A stretch of 19,142 bases of DNA from Actinomycetota bacterium (GCA_016870695.1 VGAV01000008.1:1-19142), one strand, 5' to 3'; shown: positions 6,556 to 16,038, numbered from the stretch's first letter. The notes: a model not told the origin generated them from the sequence alone. Program-made: numbers and translations.

Positions 6556-7551
6556 TCACGAACGCGCTTTGGACATCAGGTCCGCGCGCGGGTTCTCCTT
6601 GGGCTCGAGCGCGTGGAAGCGCTCGAGCGCCTCGCGTGCCGCGTCGTCGAGGTGGGCGGGCACCGCGACCTGGACCTCGGCGAGCAGGTCGCCGGTCGCC
6701 TTGGTGGTCTGGATGCCTCTGCCCTTCACTCGCAGGACCCGCCCCGACGGCGTGCCGGGTGCGACGCGCAGCCGGACCGGCTCTCCGCCCAGGGTGGGGA
6801 CCTCGATGGTCGCGCCGAGCGCGGCCTCGGTGAACGTCACCGGGACGGTCACGCGCAGGTTCACCCCCTCGCGGGCGAACACGGGGTGGGGACGGACGGC
6901 GACGGTCACGACGATGTCGCCGGCCTCGCCCCCGTCGGGCGAGGGGCGCCCGCGACCGCGCAGCCGGATCTTCTGTCCGTCCGCGACGCCGGCCGGGATC
7001 TTCACCTTGAAGGGCTTGTTGTCCTCGCCCTGCAGGGTGATCGTCTCGCCCTTGGCGGCGGTGACGAAGTCGATCGTCGTCCGCGCCGTGACGTCGGCAC
7101 CGCGCTGCGGCCCGCCGAACCCGCGGTACCCACCGCTGGTCTGGCCGAACCGGCCGGAGCCGAAGCCCGTCCCCTGCTGCTCGAACACCGAGAAGAAGTC
7201 GTCGAAACCGCCCGGCATCGGACCGGAGCCGCCTCCGCGGCTCTGCCCGAACCTGCTGAACACGTCCTCGAAACCGCCGCCGGCACCCTGGCCGCCCGCG
7301 GAGAAGCGGGCGCCCGACCCCATCGCGCGGATCTGGTCGTACTCCTCCCGCTGCTCCGGATCGTTCAGGACGGAGTAGGCCTCGCTGATCTCCTTGAACT
7401 TCGCCTCGGCCTTGACGTCACCCGGGTTCGAGTCGGGGTGGTACTGGCGTGCGAGCTTGCGGTACGTCTTCTTGAGATCGGCCGCGCTCACGTCCTTCTC
7501 GACGCCGAGGACCTTGTAGAAGTCCTTGTCGAACCAGTCCTGACTCGCCAT
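6556..7551 (-). CDS. dnaJ: DnaJ-family co-chaperone without zinc finger (class B)
   Basis: J-domain co-chaperone that delivers clients to DnaK and stimulates its ATPase. 331 aa. The J domain (about 9-72) has the HPD tripeptide at 38-40. A Gly/Phe-rich stretch (about 78-150: FSAGGQGAGGGF, GFGSGRFG) precedes the two C-terminal beta domains that bind substrate (about 155-315). No CxxCxGxG repeats are present, so this is a class B (DnaJB/CbpA-like) protein, not the zinc-finger DnaJ. A zinc-finger DnaJ would be expected elsewhere in the genome, often beside hrcA. The start ATG 7551 has a GGAGGA site directly upstream. It lies 8 bp after grpE, so it is co-translated in the operon. Confidence 0.95.
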   Translation of the reverse strand: MASQDWFDKDFYKVLGVEKDVSAADLKKTYRKLARQYHPDSNPGDVKAEAKFKEISEAYSVLNDPEQREEYDQIRAMGSGARFSAGGQGAGGGFEDVFSRFGQSRGGGSGPMPGGFDDFFSVFEQQGTGFGSGRFGQTSGGYRGFGGPQRGADVTARTTIDFVTAAKGETITLQGEDNKPFKVKIPAGVADGQKIRLRGRGRPSPDGGEAGDIVVTVAVRPHPVFAREGVNLRVTVPVTFTEAALGATIEVPTLGGEPVRLRVAPGTPSGRVLRVKGRGIQTTKATGDLLAEVQVAVPAHLDDAAREALERFHALEPKENPRADLMSKARS

Positions 7552-7559
7552 GGATCCTC

Positions 7560-8171
7560 CTACTCGGCGGGGACGGCGACGACGACCTTGGCGGGTCGCA
7601 GCTCCGTCGAGCCGAGGCGGTAGCCGACCTCGACGACCTCGAGCACGGTGGCCACGGTCACGCCGGGGGTCGGAGCCTGGAAGATCGCCTCGTGCTGCTG
7701 CGGGTCGAACGGCTCGCCCGCGGTGCCGTACGACACCACACCCAGGCGCTCGGCGACGGCACGGATCTTGCCGCCGATGGCCGCGAACGGCGTGCCCTCG
7801 ACGAGGTCGCCGTGCTTCTCGGCGCGGTCGAGGTCGTCCATCACCGGCAGCAGGCCCTTCACGGCCTCGCCCTTGGCGCGCTCAATCTCGCGCTCGCGCT
7901 GCTCCTCGGTGCGCCGACGGTAGTTGGCGTACTCGGCCTGCACGCGCTTCAGGTCGGTGAGCAGCGTCGACTCCGGGTCGGTGCCGTCCTCGGCCGCCGC
8001 CTCCGGCGTCTGCTCTGCGCCCAGGATGTCGTCGACGGTCAGACCGTCGTCATCCCCCTCGGTCGCGGACTGCGGGTCCGACGGCGCGGGGCCGGAGGTG
8101 TTCTCCTCCGGCCCCGTCTCGTCAGGACCGGCGCCCGAGCCCTGGGGCTGTTCGTCGTCCTTGTGTGCCAT
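7560..8171 (-). CDS. grpE: GrpE, nucleotide exchange factor for DnaK
   Basis: Releases ADP from DnaK to reset the chaperone cycle. 203 aa. The N-terminal ~70 residues are acidic and probably disordered (GPDETGPEENTSGP, EGDDDGLTVDD). The long dimerising helix follows (DLKRVQAEYANYRRRTEEQ, then REREIERAKGEAVKGLLPVM, about 75-115). The C-terminal beta domain (about 145-203) carries the conserved GEPFDPQQHEAI and VVEVGYRLGSTELRPAKVVV. The start ATG 8171 has a weak AGGA site. The gene begins 10 bp after the dnaK stop. Nothing unusual was seen. Confidence 0.97.
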   Translation of the reverse strand: MAHKDDEQPQGSGAGPDETGPEENTSGPAPSDPQSATEGDDDGLTVDDILGAEQTPEAAAEDGTDPESTLLTDLKRVQAEYANYRRRTEEQREREIERAKGEAVKGLLPVMDDLDRAEKHGDLVEGTPFAAIGGKIRAVAERLGVVSYGTAGEPFDPQQHEAIFQAPTPGVTVATVLEVVEVGYRLGSTELRPAKVVVAVPAE

Positions 8172-8181
8172 GTCCTATCGC

Positions 8182-10180
<1,999 letters not shown>

Positions 10181-10185
10181 GGAGA

Positions 10186-10206
10186 GTTGATATGAATTGG
10201 CTCAAC
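10186..10206. promoter_or_regulatory. HAIR operator 2 upstream of the dnaK -35
   Basis: GTTGATA-N7-GCTCAAC, with one mismatch in the core of the left arm (TTGAT for TTGAG). It begins 6 bp upstream of the -35 box, and its centre is 53 bp from that of operator 1 (about five helical turns). The arms extend by one more pair (A10185/T10207). Confidence 0.78.
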
Positions 10207-10245
10207 TTCCGCGGCATCCTTTCCTCTGCTCGCCCCGGCACACGA

Positions 10246-10281
10246 CGACGCCCCCGGCCCGAAGGGGGCGCGGGGGCGTCG
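10246..10281 (-). terminator. Hairpin after the RNA helicase gene
   Basis: CGACGCCCCCG (10246-10256) pairs fully with CGGGGGCGTCG (10271-10281). The loop itself can form a GCCC/GGGC stem. It lies 17 bp beyond the helicase stop and insulates the dnaK promoter from readthrough. There is no T-tract. Confidence 0.7.
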
Positions 10282-10297
10282 ACGGGATGCCGCGAGG

Positions 10298-12052
10298 TCA
10301 GTCCCGATCGCGCGGACGGCGCTGCGGCCGGTCGCTGCGCTTGGCGGAACGGCCGCCCTGGTCCAGGCGCAGGTCGATGAGCTGGCCAGAGATGCGGGTG
10401 TCGGCGAGACGGTCGATCGTGTCGCGCGGGAGGTCCGCGGGCAGCTCGACGAGCGAGAAGTCCTGACGGATCTGGATCGCCCCGAAGTCGTTGCGGCGCA
10501 GACCGCCCTCGTTCGCGAGCGCGCCGACGATCTGGCGCGGCTCGACCCGCTGACGGCGGCCGACGGCGATGCGGTAGGTGGCGAACCGGCCGTTGCTCTC
10601 GCGGCGCTCGCGCGTGCCGCCGTCGCGGGAGCCGCCGTCGCGCGAGGGGCGGTCCGAGCGATCACGGTCAAACCGCGGCTGCTGGATCGTCTCCTCCTCG
10701 AGCAGCAGCGGGGTGTCGCCCTGCGCGACCACGGCGAGGGCTGCGGCCACATCGGCCTCGGGCACGTCGTGGTGCTCGACGTAGTGGGCGACGACGTCGC
10801 GGAACGTCGCGATCGCGGCGGTGTCCTCGAGCGCCGCGGTGATGGCGTCGTCGAAGCGGGTCAGGCGCGTGGCGTTGACGTCGTCGACGCTGGGCAGCGA
10901 CATCTCGGTCAGCGGCTGGCGCGTGGCCTTCTCGATCGCGGTGAGCATGCGACGCTCGCGCGGGGTGACGAAGCTGATGGCGTCACCGGTGCGGCCGGCG
11001 CGGCCCGTGCGGCCGATGCGGTGCACGTACGACTCGGTGTCGATCGGCAGGTCGTAGTTGACGACGTGGCTGATGCGCTCGACGTCGAGACCGCGGGCGG
11101 CGACGTCGGTGGCGACGAGGATGTCGAGCTTGCCCGACTTGAGCTGGTTGACCGTGCGCTCGCGCTGCACCTGGGCGATGTCGCCGTTGATCGCGGCGGC
11201 CGTGTAGCCGCGGGCGCGCAGCTTCTCGGCGACCGTCTCGGTCTCGTTCTTCGTGCGGGTGAAGACGATCATGCCCTCGAAGTTCTCGACCTCGAGGATG
11301 CGCGTGAGCGCGTCGATCTTCTGCTGGTACGAGACCACCAGGTAGCGCTGGGTGATGTTCGCCGAGGTCGTGGTCTTGGTCTTGACCGTGATCTCTTCGG
11401 GGTCGTTGAGGTACTGCGCCGAGATGCGGCGGATCTGCGCCGGCATCGTGGCCGAGAACAATGCGACCTGTTTGGTCGAGGGGGTGTCGGCGAGGATTGT
11501 CTCGACGTCCTCGGCGAAGCCCATCTTGAGCATCTCGTCGGCCTCGTCGAGCACGAGGAACTTCAGCTCGCTCAGGTCGAGCGTGCCCTTGTCGAGGTGG
11601 TCCATGATGCGCCCGGGGGTGCCGACGATCACGTCGACGCCGCGGCGGAGGGCCGACAGCTGCTGGCCATACCCCTGACCGCCGTAGACGGGCAGCACCG
11701 AGACGCCCTTGATGTGCGCGGCGTACTTCTCGAACGCCTCGCACACCTGCAGGGCGAGCTCGCGGGTCGGGGCGAGCACGAGCGCCTGCGGGTTCTTGTG
11801 GCCGGTCTCCATCTGCGACAGCACCGGCAGCGCGAAGGCCGCGGTCTTGCCGGTTCCGGTCTGGGCGAGACCGACGACGTCGCGGCCCTGCAGCAGCACC
11901 GGGATGGTGGCCGCCTGGATGGCGGAGGGGGTCTCGTAGCCGACGTCCTTCAGGGCCTTGAGCACGGCGGCATCCAGTCCCAGATCGGCGAAGGTGAGCT
12001 GGGCGGGGGCGGTGTCGGACTCGACGGAGTCGACGGGGGAATCGGATGCCAT
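10298..12052 (-). CDS. deaD: DEAD-box RNA helicase, DeaD/CsdA type
   Basis: ATP-dependent RNA helicase, probably remodelling ribosomal RNA or mRNA structure, notably in the cold. 584 aa from ATG 12052. Visible motifs: Q-motif (FADLGL, 21-26), I AQTGTGKT (63-70), Ia PTRELA (95-100), Ib TPGR (145-148), II DEAD (169-172), III SAT (200-202), IV MIVFTRTK (261-268), V ATDVAARGLD (314-323), VI HRIGRTGRAG (344-353). A disordered Arg/Asp/Gly linker (about 460-488) precedes a DbpA-like RNA-binding domain (about 491-566: ATYRIAVGRRQRVEPRQIVG). That domain, plus a basic tail, points to DeaD/CsdA rather than RhlE. A TACCGT -10 box lies 6 bp before the ATG, so the message is probably leaderless and has no 5' leader for cold-shock control. 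It is monocistronic. Confidence 0.96.
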   Translation of the reverse strand: MASDSPVDSVESDTAPAQLTFADLGLDAAVLKALKDVGYETPSAIQAATIPVLLQGRDVVGLAQTGTGKTAAFALPVLSQMETGHKNPQALVLAPTRELALQVCEAFEKYAAHIKGVSVLPVYGGQGYGQQLSALRRGVDVIVGTPGRIMDHLDKGTLDLSELKFLVLDEADEMLKMGFAEDVETILADTPSTKQVALFSATMPAQIRRISAQYLNDPEEITVKTKTTTSANITQRYLVVSYQQKIDALTRILEVENFEGMIVFTRTKNETETVAEKLRARGYTAAAINGDIAQVQRERTVNQLKSGKLDILVATDVAARGLDVERISHVVNYDLPIDTESYVHRIGRTGRAGRTGDAISFVTPRERRMLTAIEKATRQPLTEMSLPSVDDVNATRLTRFDDAITAALEDTAAIATFRDVVAHYVEHHDVPEADVAAALAVVAQGDTPLLLEEETIQQPRFDRDRSDRPSRDGGSRDGGTRERRESNGRFATYRIAVGRRQRVEPRQIVGALANEGGLRRNDFGAIQIRQDFSLVELPADLPRDTIDRLADTRISGQLIDLRLDQGGRSAKRSDRPQRRPRDRD

Positions 12053-12058
12053 GGGTCC

Positions 12059-12064
12059 ACGGTA
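12059..12064 (-). promoter_or_regulatory. -10 element TACCGT of the helicase gene (leaderless)
   Basis: TACCGT on the minus strand is followed by GGACCC and then ATG 12052. The spacing puts the transcription start at the start codon. No Shine-Dalgarno or convincing -35 is seen. Confidence 0.55.
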
Positions 12065-12094
12065 CTTCGCCGCGCGTCGCGGCGTCGGCACCAC

Positions 12095-12147
12095 TAGCGT
12101 GAGCGGTGCGCCGTTGCGGCCGCAGCCCCCCCTCCCGGACGTCCGGG
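12095..12147 (+). promoter_or_regulatory. Candidate promoter and palindrome upstream of the MFS gene
   Basis: TAGCGT (12095-12100) fits TANNNT and would start transcription near 12107. A perfect 14-bp palindrome, CCCGGAC/GTCCGGG (12134-12147), then lies in the leader, 22 bp before the GTG. It could be a repressor site or simply a GC-rich stem. No -35 box is recognisable. Confidence 0.3.
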
Positions 12148-12168
12148 CGCTCATCGAAGGATCCGCGC

Positions 12169-13545
12169 GTGACCGACAACAGCTCCCCCGGCCCGACGCC
12201 GTCGACGCCCGCCCGACGCCCCGTCCTCGCGTGGGCTCTGTGGGACTGGGGATCGGCCGCCTTCAACGCGGTCGTCACGACGTTCGTCTTCAGCACCTAC
12301 CTGGCCAGCTCGCTCTTCGTCGACCCCGCCGTGGTCACTGCCGCGGGCGGCGACCCCGACGATCCCGCGCTCGTCCGGGCCCTCGCGCACAACGCCAGCA
12401 CCGTCGGGGTCGCCCTCATGATCGCCGGCATCGCCGTCGCCGTGCTCGCTCCGGTGCTGGGTCAGCGCTCGGACGGCACCGGCCGCCGGAAGCTGTGGCT
12501 CGGCGTCAACACCGGCGTCGTCGTCCTCGCGATGGCCGCGATGGTCTTCGTGGAGGGCACGCCGGAGCTCCTCGTTCTGGGGGCGACGCTGCTCGCCGTC
12601 GGCAACGTGTTCTTCGAGTTCGCGAGCGTCAACTACTACGCGATGCTCACCCAGGTGTCGACCCGCGAGAACATCGGGCGCGTGTCCGGCTTCGGCTGGG
12701 GCATGGGATACGTGGGCGGTATTGTCCTGCTGCTCGTGCTGCTGGTCCTGTTCATCCAGAGCTTCGGCGACCCCGCGACGGGCGGTCTCCTCGCCGTGCC
12801 GGAGGAGGGCGGCCTCAACATCCGGATCGCCGTCCTCGCCTCTGCCGTGTGGTTCGCGGCCTTCGCCATCCCGGTGCTCGTACGCGTGCCCGAGATCCCC
12901 GCGCAGGAGCGTCGCGTCCGCGTCGGCTTCCTGCAGTCCTACGTCGTGCTGTGGGGCACGCTCCGATCCCTCTGGCGCGACAGCCGTCAGGTGCTGATGT
13001 TCCTGCTGGCGAGCGCGGTCTTCCGCGACGGTCTCGCCGGCGTGTTCACCTTCGGCGCCATCATCGCCGCCCAGGTGTTCGGGTTCTCCTCGACCGAGGT
13101 CCTCTACTTCGCTGTGGCCGCCAACGTCGTCGCCGGGATCAGCACGATGGTGTCGGGGCGGCTGGACGACCGCTTCGGGCCGAAGCGCGTCATCGTCGTC
13201 GCCCTGACGGGGCTCATCGTCGCGGGGACGGCCGTGCTCTTCATCGGCACGTCGCAGGCCGCGTTCTGGGTGGCCGGCCTCGTCCTGACGATGTTCGTCG
13301 GACCGGTGCAGTCCGCGAGCCGTTCCTTCCTCGCCCGCGTCGCACCTGAGGGCCGCGAGGGCGAGATGTTCGGCCTCTACGCCACGACGGGCCGCGCGGT
13401 GTCGTTCCTCGCCCCCGGCTTGTTCGCGCTGTTCGTGGCGACCACCGGCGACACCCGGCTGGGCATCCTCGGCATCGTCCTCGTGCTGGCCGCGGGCCTG
13501 GCGCTCCTCCTGCCCGTGGCGGCGCGTCCGGCCGTCATCCGCTGA
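12169..13545 (+). CDS. MFS transporter, UMF1 (Atg22-like) family
   Basis: Cytoplasmic-membrane transporter with about 12 hydrophobic segments, 458 aa. The N-terminal signature WALWDWGSAAFNAVVTTFVF (about residues 22-41) and FASVNYYAMLTQVST followed by GRVSGFGWGMGYVGG are typical of the UMF1/Atg22-like branch of the major facilitator superfamily. Yeast Atg22 exports amino acids from the vacuole; the substrate of bacterial members is not established. The start chosen is GTG 12169, with a GAAGGA site 8 bp upstream; an earlier ATG at 12106 would add an unconserved Arg/Ser-rich stretch. It is monocistronic, divergent from the helicase and convergent with the MarR gene. A palindromic repeat follows it. 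Confidence 0.92.
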   Translation: MTDNSSPGPTPSTPARRPVLAWALWDWGSAAFNAVVTTFVFSTYLASSLFVDPAVVTAAGGDPDDPALVRALAHNASTVGVALMIAGIAVAVLAPVLGQRSDGTGRRKLWLGVNTGVVVLAMAAMVFVEGTPELLVLGATLLAVGNVFFEFASVNYYAMLTQVSTRENIGRVSGFGWGMGYVGGIVLLLVLLVLFIQSFGDPATGGLLAVPEEGGLNIRIAVLASAVWFAAFAIPVLVRVPEIPAQERRVRVGFLQSYVVLWGTLRSLWRDSRQVLMFLLASAVFRDGLAGVFTFGAIIAAQVFGFSSTEVLYFAVAANVVAGISTMVSGRLDDRFGPKRVIVVALTGLIVAGTAVLFIGTSQAAFWVAGLVLTMFVGPVQSASRSFLARVAPEGREGEMFGLYATTGRAVSFLAPGLFALFVATTGDTRLGILGIVLVLAAGLALLLPVAARPAVIR

Positions 13546-13569
13546 GCCCCGGCCCGGGTTCGTCCTCGC

Positions 13570-13648
13570 CGAGATCACACGTTCCGCGCGAGATCGCGCG
13601 ATCCCGGCGGCTTCGACCGTGTGATCTCGCGCCGAACGTGTGGTCTCG
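13570..13648. repeat. Four-unit palindromic intergenic repeat
   Basis: Four 19-bp units related to CGAGATCACACGTTCSGCG. Two are direct (13570-13588 and 13589-13607) and two inverted (13611-13629 and 13630-13648), with 3 bp at the centre. Unit 1 can pair with unit 3 over 12 perfect bases (CGAGATCACACG) or with unit 4 over 13 of 14. It lies between convergent genes, ending 24 bp from the MarR stop, and could act as a two-way terminator. The arrangement is like a REP/BIME element. Confidence 0.8.
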
Positions 13649-13672
13649 AGGCGGAGTCCGGATGCCGCGGGC

Positions 13673-14200
13673 TCAGTCCCGCGGCCAGGAGTCGGCGAGC
13701 TTGGAGAGCAGACGGGCGAGCTCGGCGCGCTCGGCGTCGGTGAAGGAGTTCAGCGCGGAGCGCACGGCATCCATCCTCCTCCCCCGCACCCGGGAGACGA
13801 GACGCTCGCCCTCGGGGGTGAGGCGCACGCGGGTGCGGCGGGCGTCGTCCGGATCAGGCTCGCGTTCGATCAACCCCATCTGCACCGCCTGCTGCACCAG
13901 GCGGGAGGCGCGCGGCTGATCGACTCCGACCGCCTCGGCGATCGCGCCCACGGACAGCGCATCGCCGGCCGCGAGGAGGGCGTCGAGCATGCGCAGGCGC
14001 GCCGGTCCGCCGAAGCGTCCGTGCGCGGGGTCCGCCCAGGGCGGTGCGCCGCGTCCCCACGGTCCGCCGTGGTGGCCGTGCGCGTGGCCGGGTCCGTGCT
14101 CGCGCGGGTCGCGGTCGTCGGCGGCGAACGGCGGGCGCGGGCGGCGTCCGCGCAGGCGGCCGAGGGCTGCCGCGATCTCGTCGGCGGGGTCGGTGGTCAC
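13673..14200 (-). CDS. MarR-family regulator with His/Gly-rich N-terminal segment
   Basis: Winged-helix DNA-binding protein, 175 aa. Residues ~66-135 form the MarR fold: LRMLDALLAAGDALSVGAIA, the recognition helix region VDQPRASRLVQQAVQMGLIE, and the wing DPDDARRTRVRLTPEGERLV. Before it lies an odd segment (about 29-60) rich in His, Gly, Pro and Trp (EHGPGHAHGHHGGPWGRGAP). It is not part of the usual family and could bind metal or be a flexible linker. The start GTG 14200 has TAAAAT 6 bp upstream and no Shine-Dalgarno, so it is probably leaderless. It is divergent from another winged-helix protein with a His/Gly-rich tail (14307-15038), and the dyad-rich gap between them is the likely operator region. 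The effector is unknown. Confidence 0.88.
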   Translation of the reverse strand: MTTDPADEIAAALGRLRGRRPRPPFAADDRDPREHGPGHAHGHHGGPWGRGAPPWADPAHGRFGGPARLRMLDALLAAGDALSVGAIAEAVGVDQPRASRLVQQAVQMGLIEREPDPDDARRTRVRLTPEGERLVSRVRGRRMDAVRSALNSFTDAERAELARLLSKLADSWPRD

Positions 14201-14206
14201 TGTTGA

Positions 14207-14212
14207 ATTTTA
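14207..14212 (-). promoter_or_regulatory. -10 element TAAAAT of the MarR gene (leaderless)
   Basis: TAAAAT on the minus strand lies 6 bp before GTG 14200. It is a strong -10 match at leaderless distance. Confidence 0.6.
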
Positions 14213-14276
14213 CATGTCGCTTGACAAGCATTCGGAATACATGTCACAGTACATCCGTTGTCACATGACATATAAC
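14213..14276. promoter_or_regulatory. AT-rich divergent promoter with three dyads (MarR operators?)
   Basis: This gap is AT-rich against a GC-rich background. It holds TGTCA-CA-TGACA (14259-14270, perfect arms), ATGT-N6-ACAT (14241-14254), and a looser pair TGTCG/TTGACA (14215-14226). All share TGTC/GACA elements, as expected of MarR-family sites. For the plus-strand gene, TTGACA (14221-14226) is a perfect -35, but the -10 at 17 bp is poor; TATAAC (14271-14276) is an alternative -10. Binding here could control both genes. Confidence 0.55.
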
Positions 14277-14306
14277 GGCGGACAGCCCGTCGACGAAAGG
14301 ACTTCC

Positions 14307-15038
14307 ATGAACACCTCTGCACCGACAGATCCCCGCAGCCTCGCTCACCGCCTCACGACGGTCGGCCACGCGCTGCACCACCGCCTCTTCGCGCAGCTGC
14401 GCGACAGCGGCCTGCACCCGAAGACCGTCCTGGTCCTCTCCGTGATCGACGGGCGTATCGACGCCCCGTGGATCAGCGACCGCATCGCCCGCGGCGGCAC
14501 GCGCCTCAGCGCCCTCGCCGACCGGGGATGGATCGCCCCCGCCGACGACGGCTGGACGTCGACGGACGAGGGCCGCGAGGTCCTCGAACGAATGGATGCC
14601 GATCAGCAGGCGCTTCTCGCCGACGTGCCCGCGGAGGAGATCGAACGTCTCACCGCCGCCCTCGACGTGGTCTCCTCAGCCCTCGGTCTCGATGAGGACG
14701 AAGCCGCCCGCGGACCCCGCGGACGCGGACCCCGTGGATTCGGCTTCGGCCCCGGTCCGTTCGGACCCGGCGCCGGCGGCGGGTTCGGGCCGGGATTCGG
14801 CCCCGGTGAGCGCCGCGGCTTCGGCGGACCCCGGTCCGACGACGGCGGCCGCGACGAGCACGGGCGCGGGCGCCACGAGCACCACGGCTCGCACGGCCGC
14901 GGTCCGTGCCACGAGAACGGCCACCGGCACGACCGCGGGCACCGCCACGAGCGCGGACACCGGGCGGCGGAGAGCGCTTACGAGCGCGGCTTCGACGCCG
15001 GGTTCAGCCGCGGCCGCGAGTCCGCGGCATCCGAGTGA
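14307..15038 (+). CDS. Winged-helix-like protein with Gly/His-rich C-terminal tail
   Basis: 243 aa. Residues ~10-127 look like a MarR-type winged-helix fold: helices HRLTTVGHALHHRLFAQLRD and KTVLVLSVIDG, then ISDRIARGGTRLSALADRGW, a short wing and the dimer helix EEIERLTAALDVVSSALG. The segment that should hold the recognition helix is short, so DNA binding is uncertain. Residues ~136-180 are Gly/Pro/Phe/Arg repeats (GFGFGPGPFGPG). Residues ~181-219 carry 11 His and one Cys (RHEHHGSHGRGPCHENGHRH), and the chain ends in a short helix (AESAYERGFDAGFSRGRESA). The tail could bind Zn, Ni or Cu, or make the protein condensate-prone; both are guesses. The start ATG 14307 has GAAAGGA 5 bp upstream. 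It is divergent from the MarR gene, which has its own His-rich segment, so the two may work as a pair. Confidence 0.82.
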   Translation: MNTSAPTDPRSLAHRLTTVGHALHHRLFAQLRDSGLHPKTVLVLSVIDGRIDAPWISDRIARGGTRLSALADRGWIAPADDGWTSTDEGREVLERMDADQQALLADVPAEEIERLTAALDVVSSALGLDEDEAARGPRGRGPRGFGFGPGPFGPGAGGGFGPGFGPGERRGFGGPRSDDGGRDEHGRGRHEHHGSHGRGPCHENGHRHDRGHRHERGHRAAESAYERGFDAGFSRGRESAASE

Positions 15039-15048
15039 TCCCCGAGAA

Positions 15049-15089
15049 CACGATGCGGCGGGTGCCCCTCGGGAGCCCGCCGCGTCGTG
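15049..15089. terminator. Hairpin between convergent genes
   Basis: CACGATGCGGCGGG (15049-15062) pairs with CCCGCCGCGTCGTG (15076-15089) over 14 bp, with one T-G wobble. An inner CCC/GGG stem lies in the loop. It is placed between the stops of the plus-strand winged-helix gene (15038) and dcd (15096), and would serve both. Confidence 0.75.
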
Positions 15090-15095
15090 GTCCGG

Positions 15096-15701
15096 TCAGC
15101 GTCCGGCTGAGCCGGCGTCGCTCGCACCGACGTCGGTGCGGTGGAAGTTGAGCGCGGAACGCGAGGCCGTCGGCCCGCGCTGCCCCTGGTACCGGTTGCC
15201 GTAGGGACCGGAGCCGTAGGGGTTGTCGGCCGGCGAGCTGAGACGGAAGTAGCAGACCTGCCCGATCTTCATCCCCGGCCACAGTTTGATGGGGAGCGTC
15301 GCGACGTTCGACAGCTCGAGGGTCACGTGCCCGGTGAAGCCGGGGTCGATGAAGCCCGCCGTGGAGTGGGTGAGCAGACCGAGTCGCCCCAGCGACGATT
15401 TGCCCTCCAGCCGTGCGGCGATGTCGTCCGGCAGCGAGACGCGCTCGTACGTGGACCCGAGGGCGAACTCGCCCGGGTGCAGGATGAACGGCTCGTCCGG
15501 GTCGACCTCGATGAGCCGCGTGAGCTCGGGCTGATCCTCGGCCGGGTCGATGAAGGGGTACTTGTGGTTGTCGAACAGCCGGAAGTACCGGTCCAACCGC
15601 ACGTCCACGCTCGAGGGCTGCACCATCGCCGGGTCGAGGGGGTCGAGGCCCAGGCGTCCCGCGTCGAGCTCGGCCCGGATGTCGTGATCGGAGAGCAGCA
15701 C
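15096..15701 (-). CDS. dcd: dCTP deaminase, dUMP-forming (bifunctional)
   Basis: Converts dCTP to dUMP, feeding thymidylate synthesis while removing dUTP. 201 aa, slightly longer than the Mycobacterium tuberculosis enzyme. Conserved blocks are [15 protein letters not shown] (29-43), [20 protein letters not shown] (98-117), [15 protein letters not shown] (118-132, with the catalytic E129), [16 protein letters not shown] (139-154) and [12 protein letters not shown] (171-182). The [11 protein letters not shown] and YQGQRGPT forms follow the actinobacterial bifunctional type from memory, rather than the monofunctional E. coli Dcd; biochemical activity is inferred. The start is GTG 15701, with TAGGCT 6 bp upstream and no Shine-Dalgarno, so the message is likely leaderless. 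It is monocistronic. Confidence 0.96.
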   Translation of the reverse strand: MLLSDHDIRAELDAGRLGLDPLDPAMVQPSSVDVRLDRYFRLFDNHKYPFIDPAEDQPELTRLIEVDPDEPFILHPGEFALGSTYERVSLPDDIAARLEGKSSLGRLGLLTHSTAGFIDPGFTGHVTLELSNVATLPIKLWPGMKIGQVCYFRLSSPADNPYGSGPYGNRYQGQRGPTASRSALNFHRTDVGASDAGSAGR

Positions 15702-15707
15702 GCCCCC

Positions 15708-15713
15708 AGCCTA
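15708..15713 (-). promoter_or_regulatory. -10 element TAGGCT of dcd (leaderless)
   Basis: TAGGCT on the minus strand is followed by GGGGGC and then GTG 15701. No -35 is evident. Confidence 0.55.
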
Positions 15714-15830
15714 GGGGTGCACGGCCGGGCGCGTTCCGCGTCTTCACCCGGTCGTTCCGGGCCGCACGCGATCCGGACGATGGATGCCACCCCGTCGCTG
15801 TTATGCTGGGCGGGTTGCCGCGAGGCATCC

Positions 15831-15901
15831 GGGGCTGTAGTTCAATGGCAGAACTTCTGCTTCCCAAGCAGACAGCGCGGGTTCGATTCCCGTCAGCCCC
15901 T
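15831..15901 (+). tRNA. tRNA-Gly (anticodon CCC)
   Basis: The acceptor arm GGGGCTG (15831-15837) pairs with CAGCCCC (15894-15900), with discriminator T15901. The anticodon stem TCTGC/GCAGA encloses the 7-base loop TTCCCAA, giving anticodon CCC, which reads GGG. The T-arm shows GCGGGTTCGATTCCCGT. No CCA is encoded. TATGCT (15802-15807) is a possible -10. The last 18 bases and the downstream 92 bp are repeated from 16039. Confidence 0.96.
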
Positions 15902-15993
15902 CAAAGGTCCGACATGCCGGCGCAGCCGGCGTGGTGGGCCTTTTGCGTGGGTGCCGTCGGAAACGACCCGCCCCGGGTGGGCCCACGCCGCCG
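15884..15993 (+). repeat. 110-bp direct repeat, copy 1 (tRNA-Gly 3' end and downstream)
   Basis: Begins at CGATTCC in the T-arm of the tRNA and runs through the tRNA end, its terminator and a GTCG-GAAA-CGAC mini-hairpin. It matches 16039-16148 at 108 of 110 positions, 155 bp apart. Confidence 0.93.
15903..15944 (+). terminator. Terminator of tRNA-Gly
   Basis: A long hairpin: AAAGG...CCTTT outside, GCCGGC/GCCGGC inside around a GCA loop, with a few wobbles and one mismatch, followed by TTTT. The A-run on the left arm makes it usable from either strand. This is the only classical T-tract terminator in the window, together with its duplicate at 16058-16099. Confidence 0.85.
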
Positions 15994-16038
15994 GAGGCTC
16001 CGCACGCCGCGCAGCGGCGTGTGGAGGGGCGGTGGGGA

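Noticed and set aside
6556..7551. Loss of the zinc finger from dnaJ as a recent deletion.
   Set aside because: The protein is a complete class B J-protein with intact flanks; this type is usual in such operons.
12151..13578. A 475-codon minus-strand frame opposite the MFS gene.
   Set aside because: The product is a His/Glu/Asp/Arg-rich shadow, while the plus strand encodes a clear UMF1 transporter.
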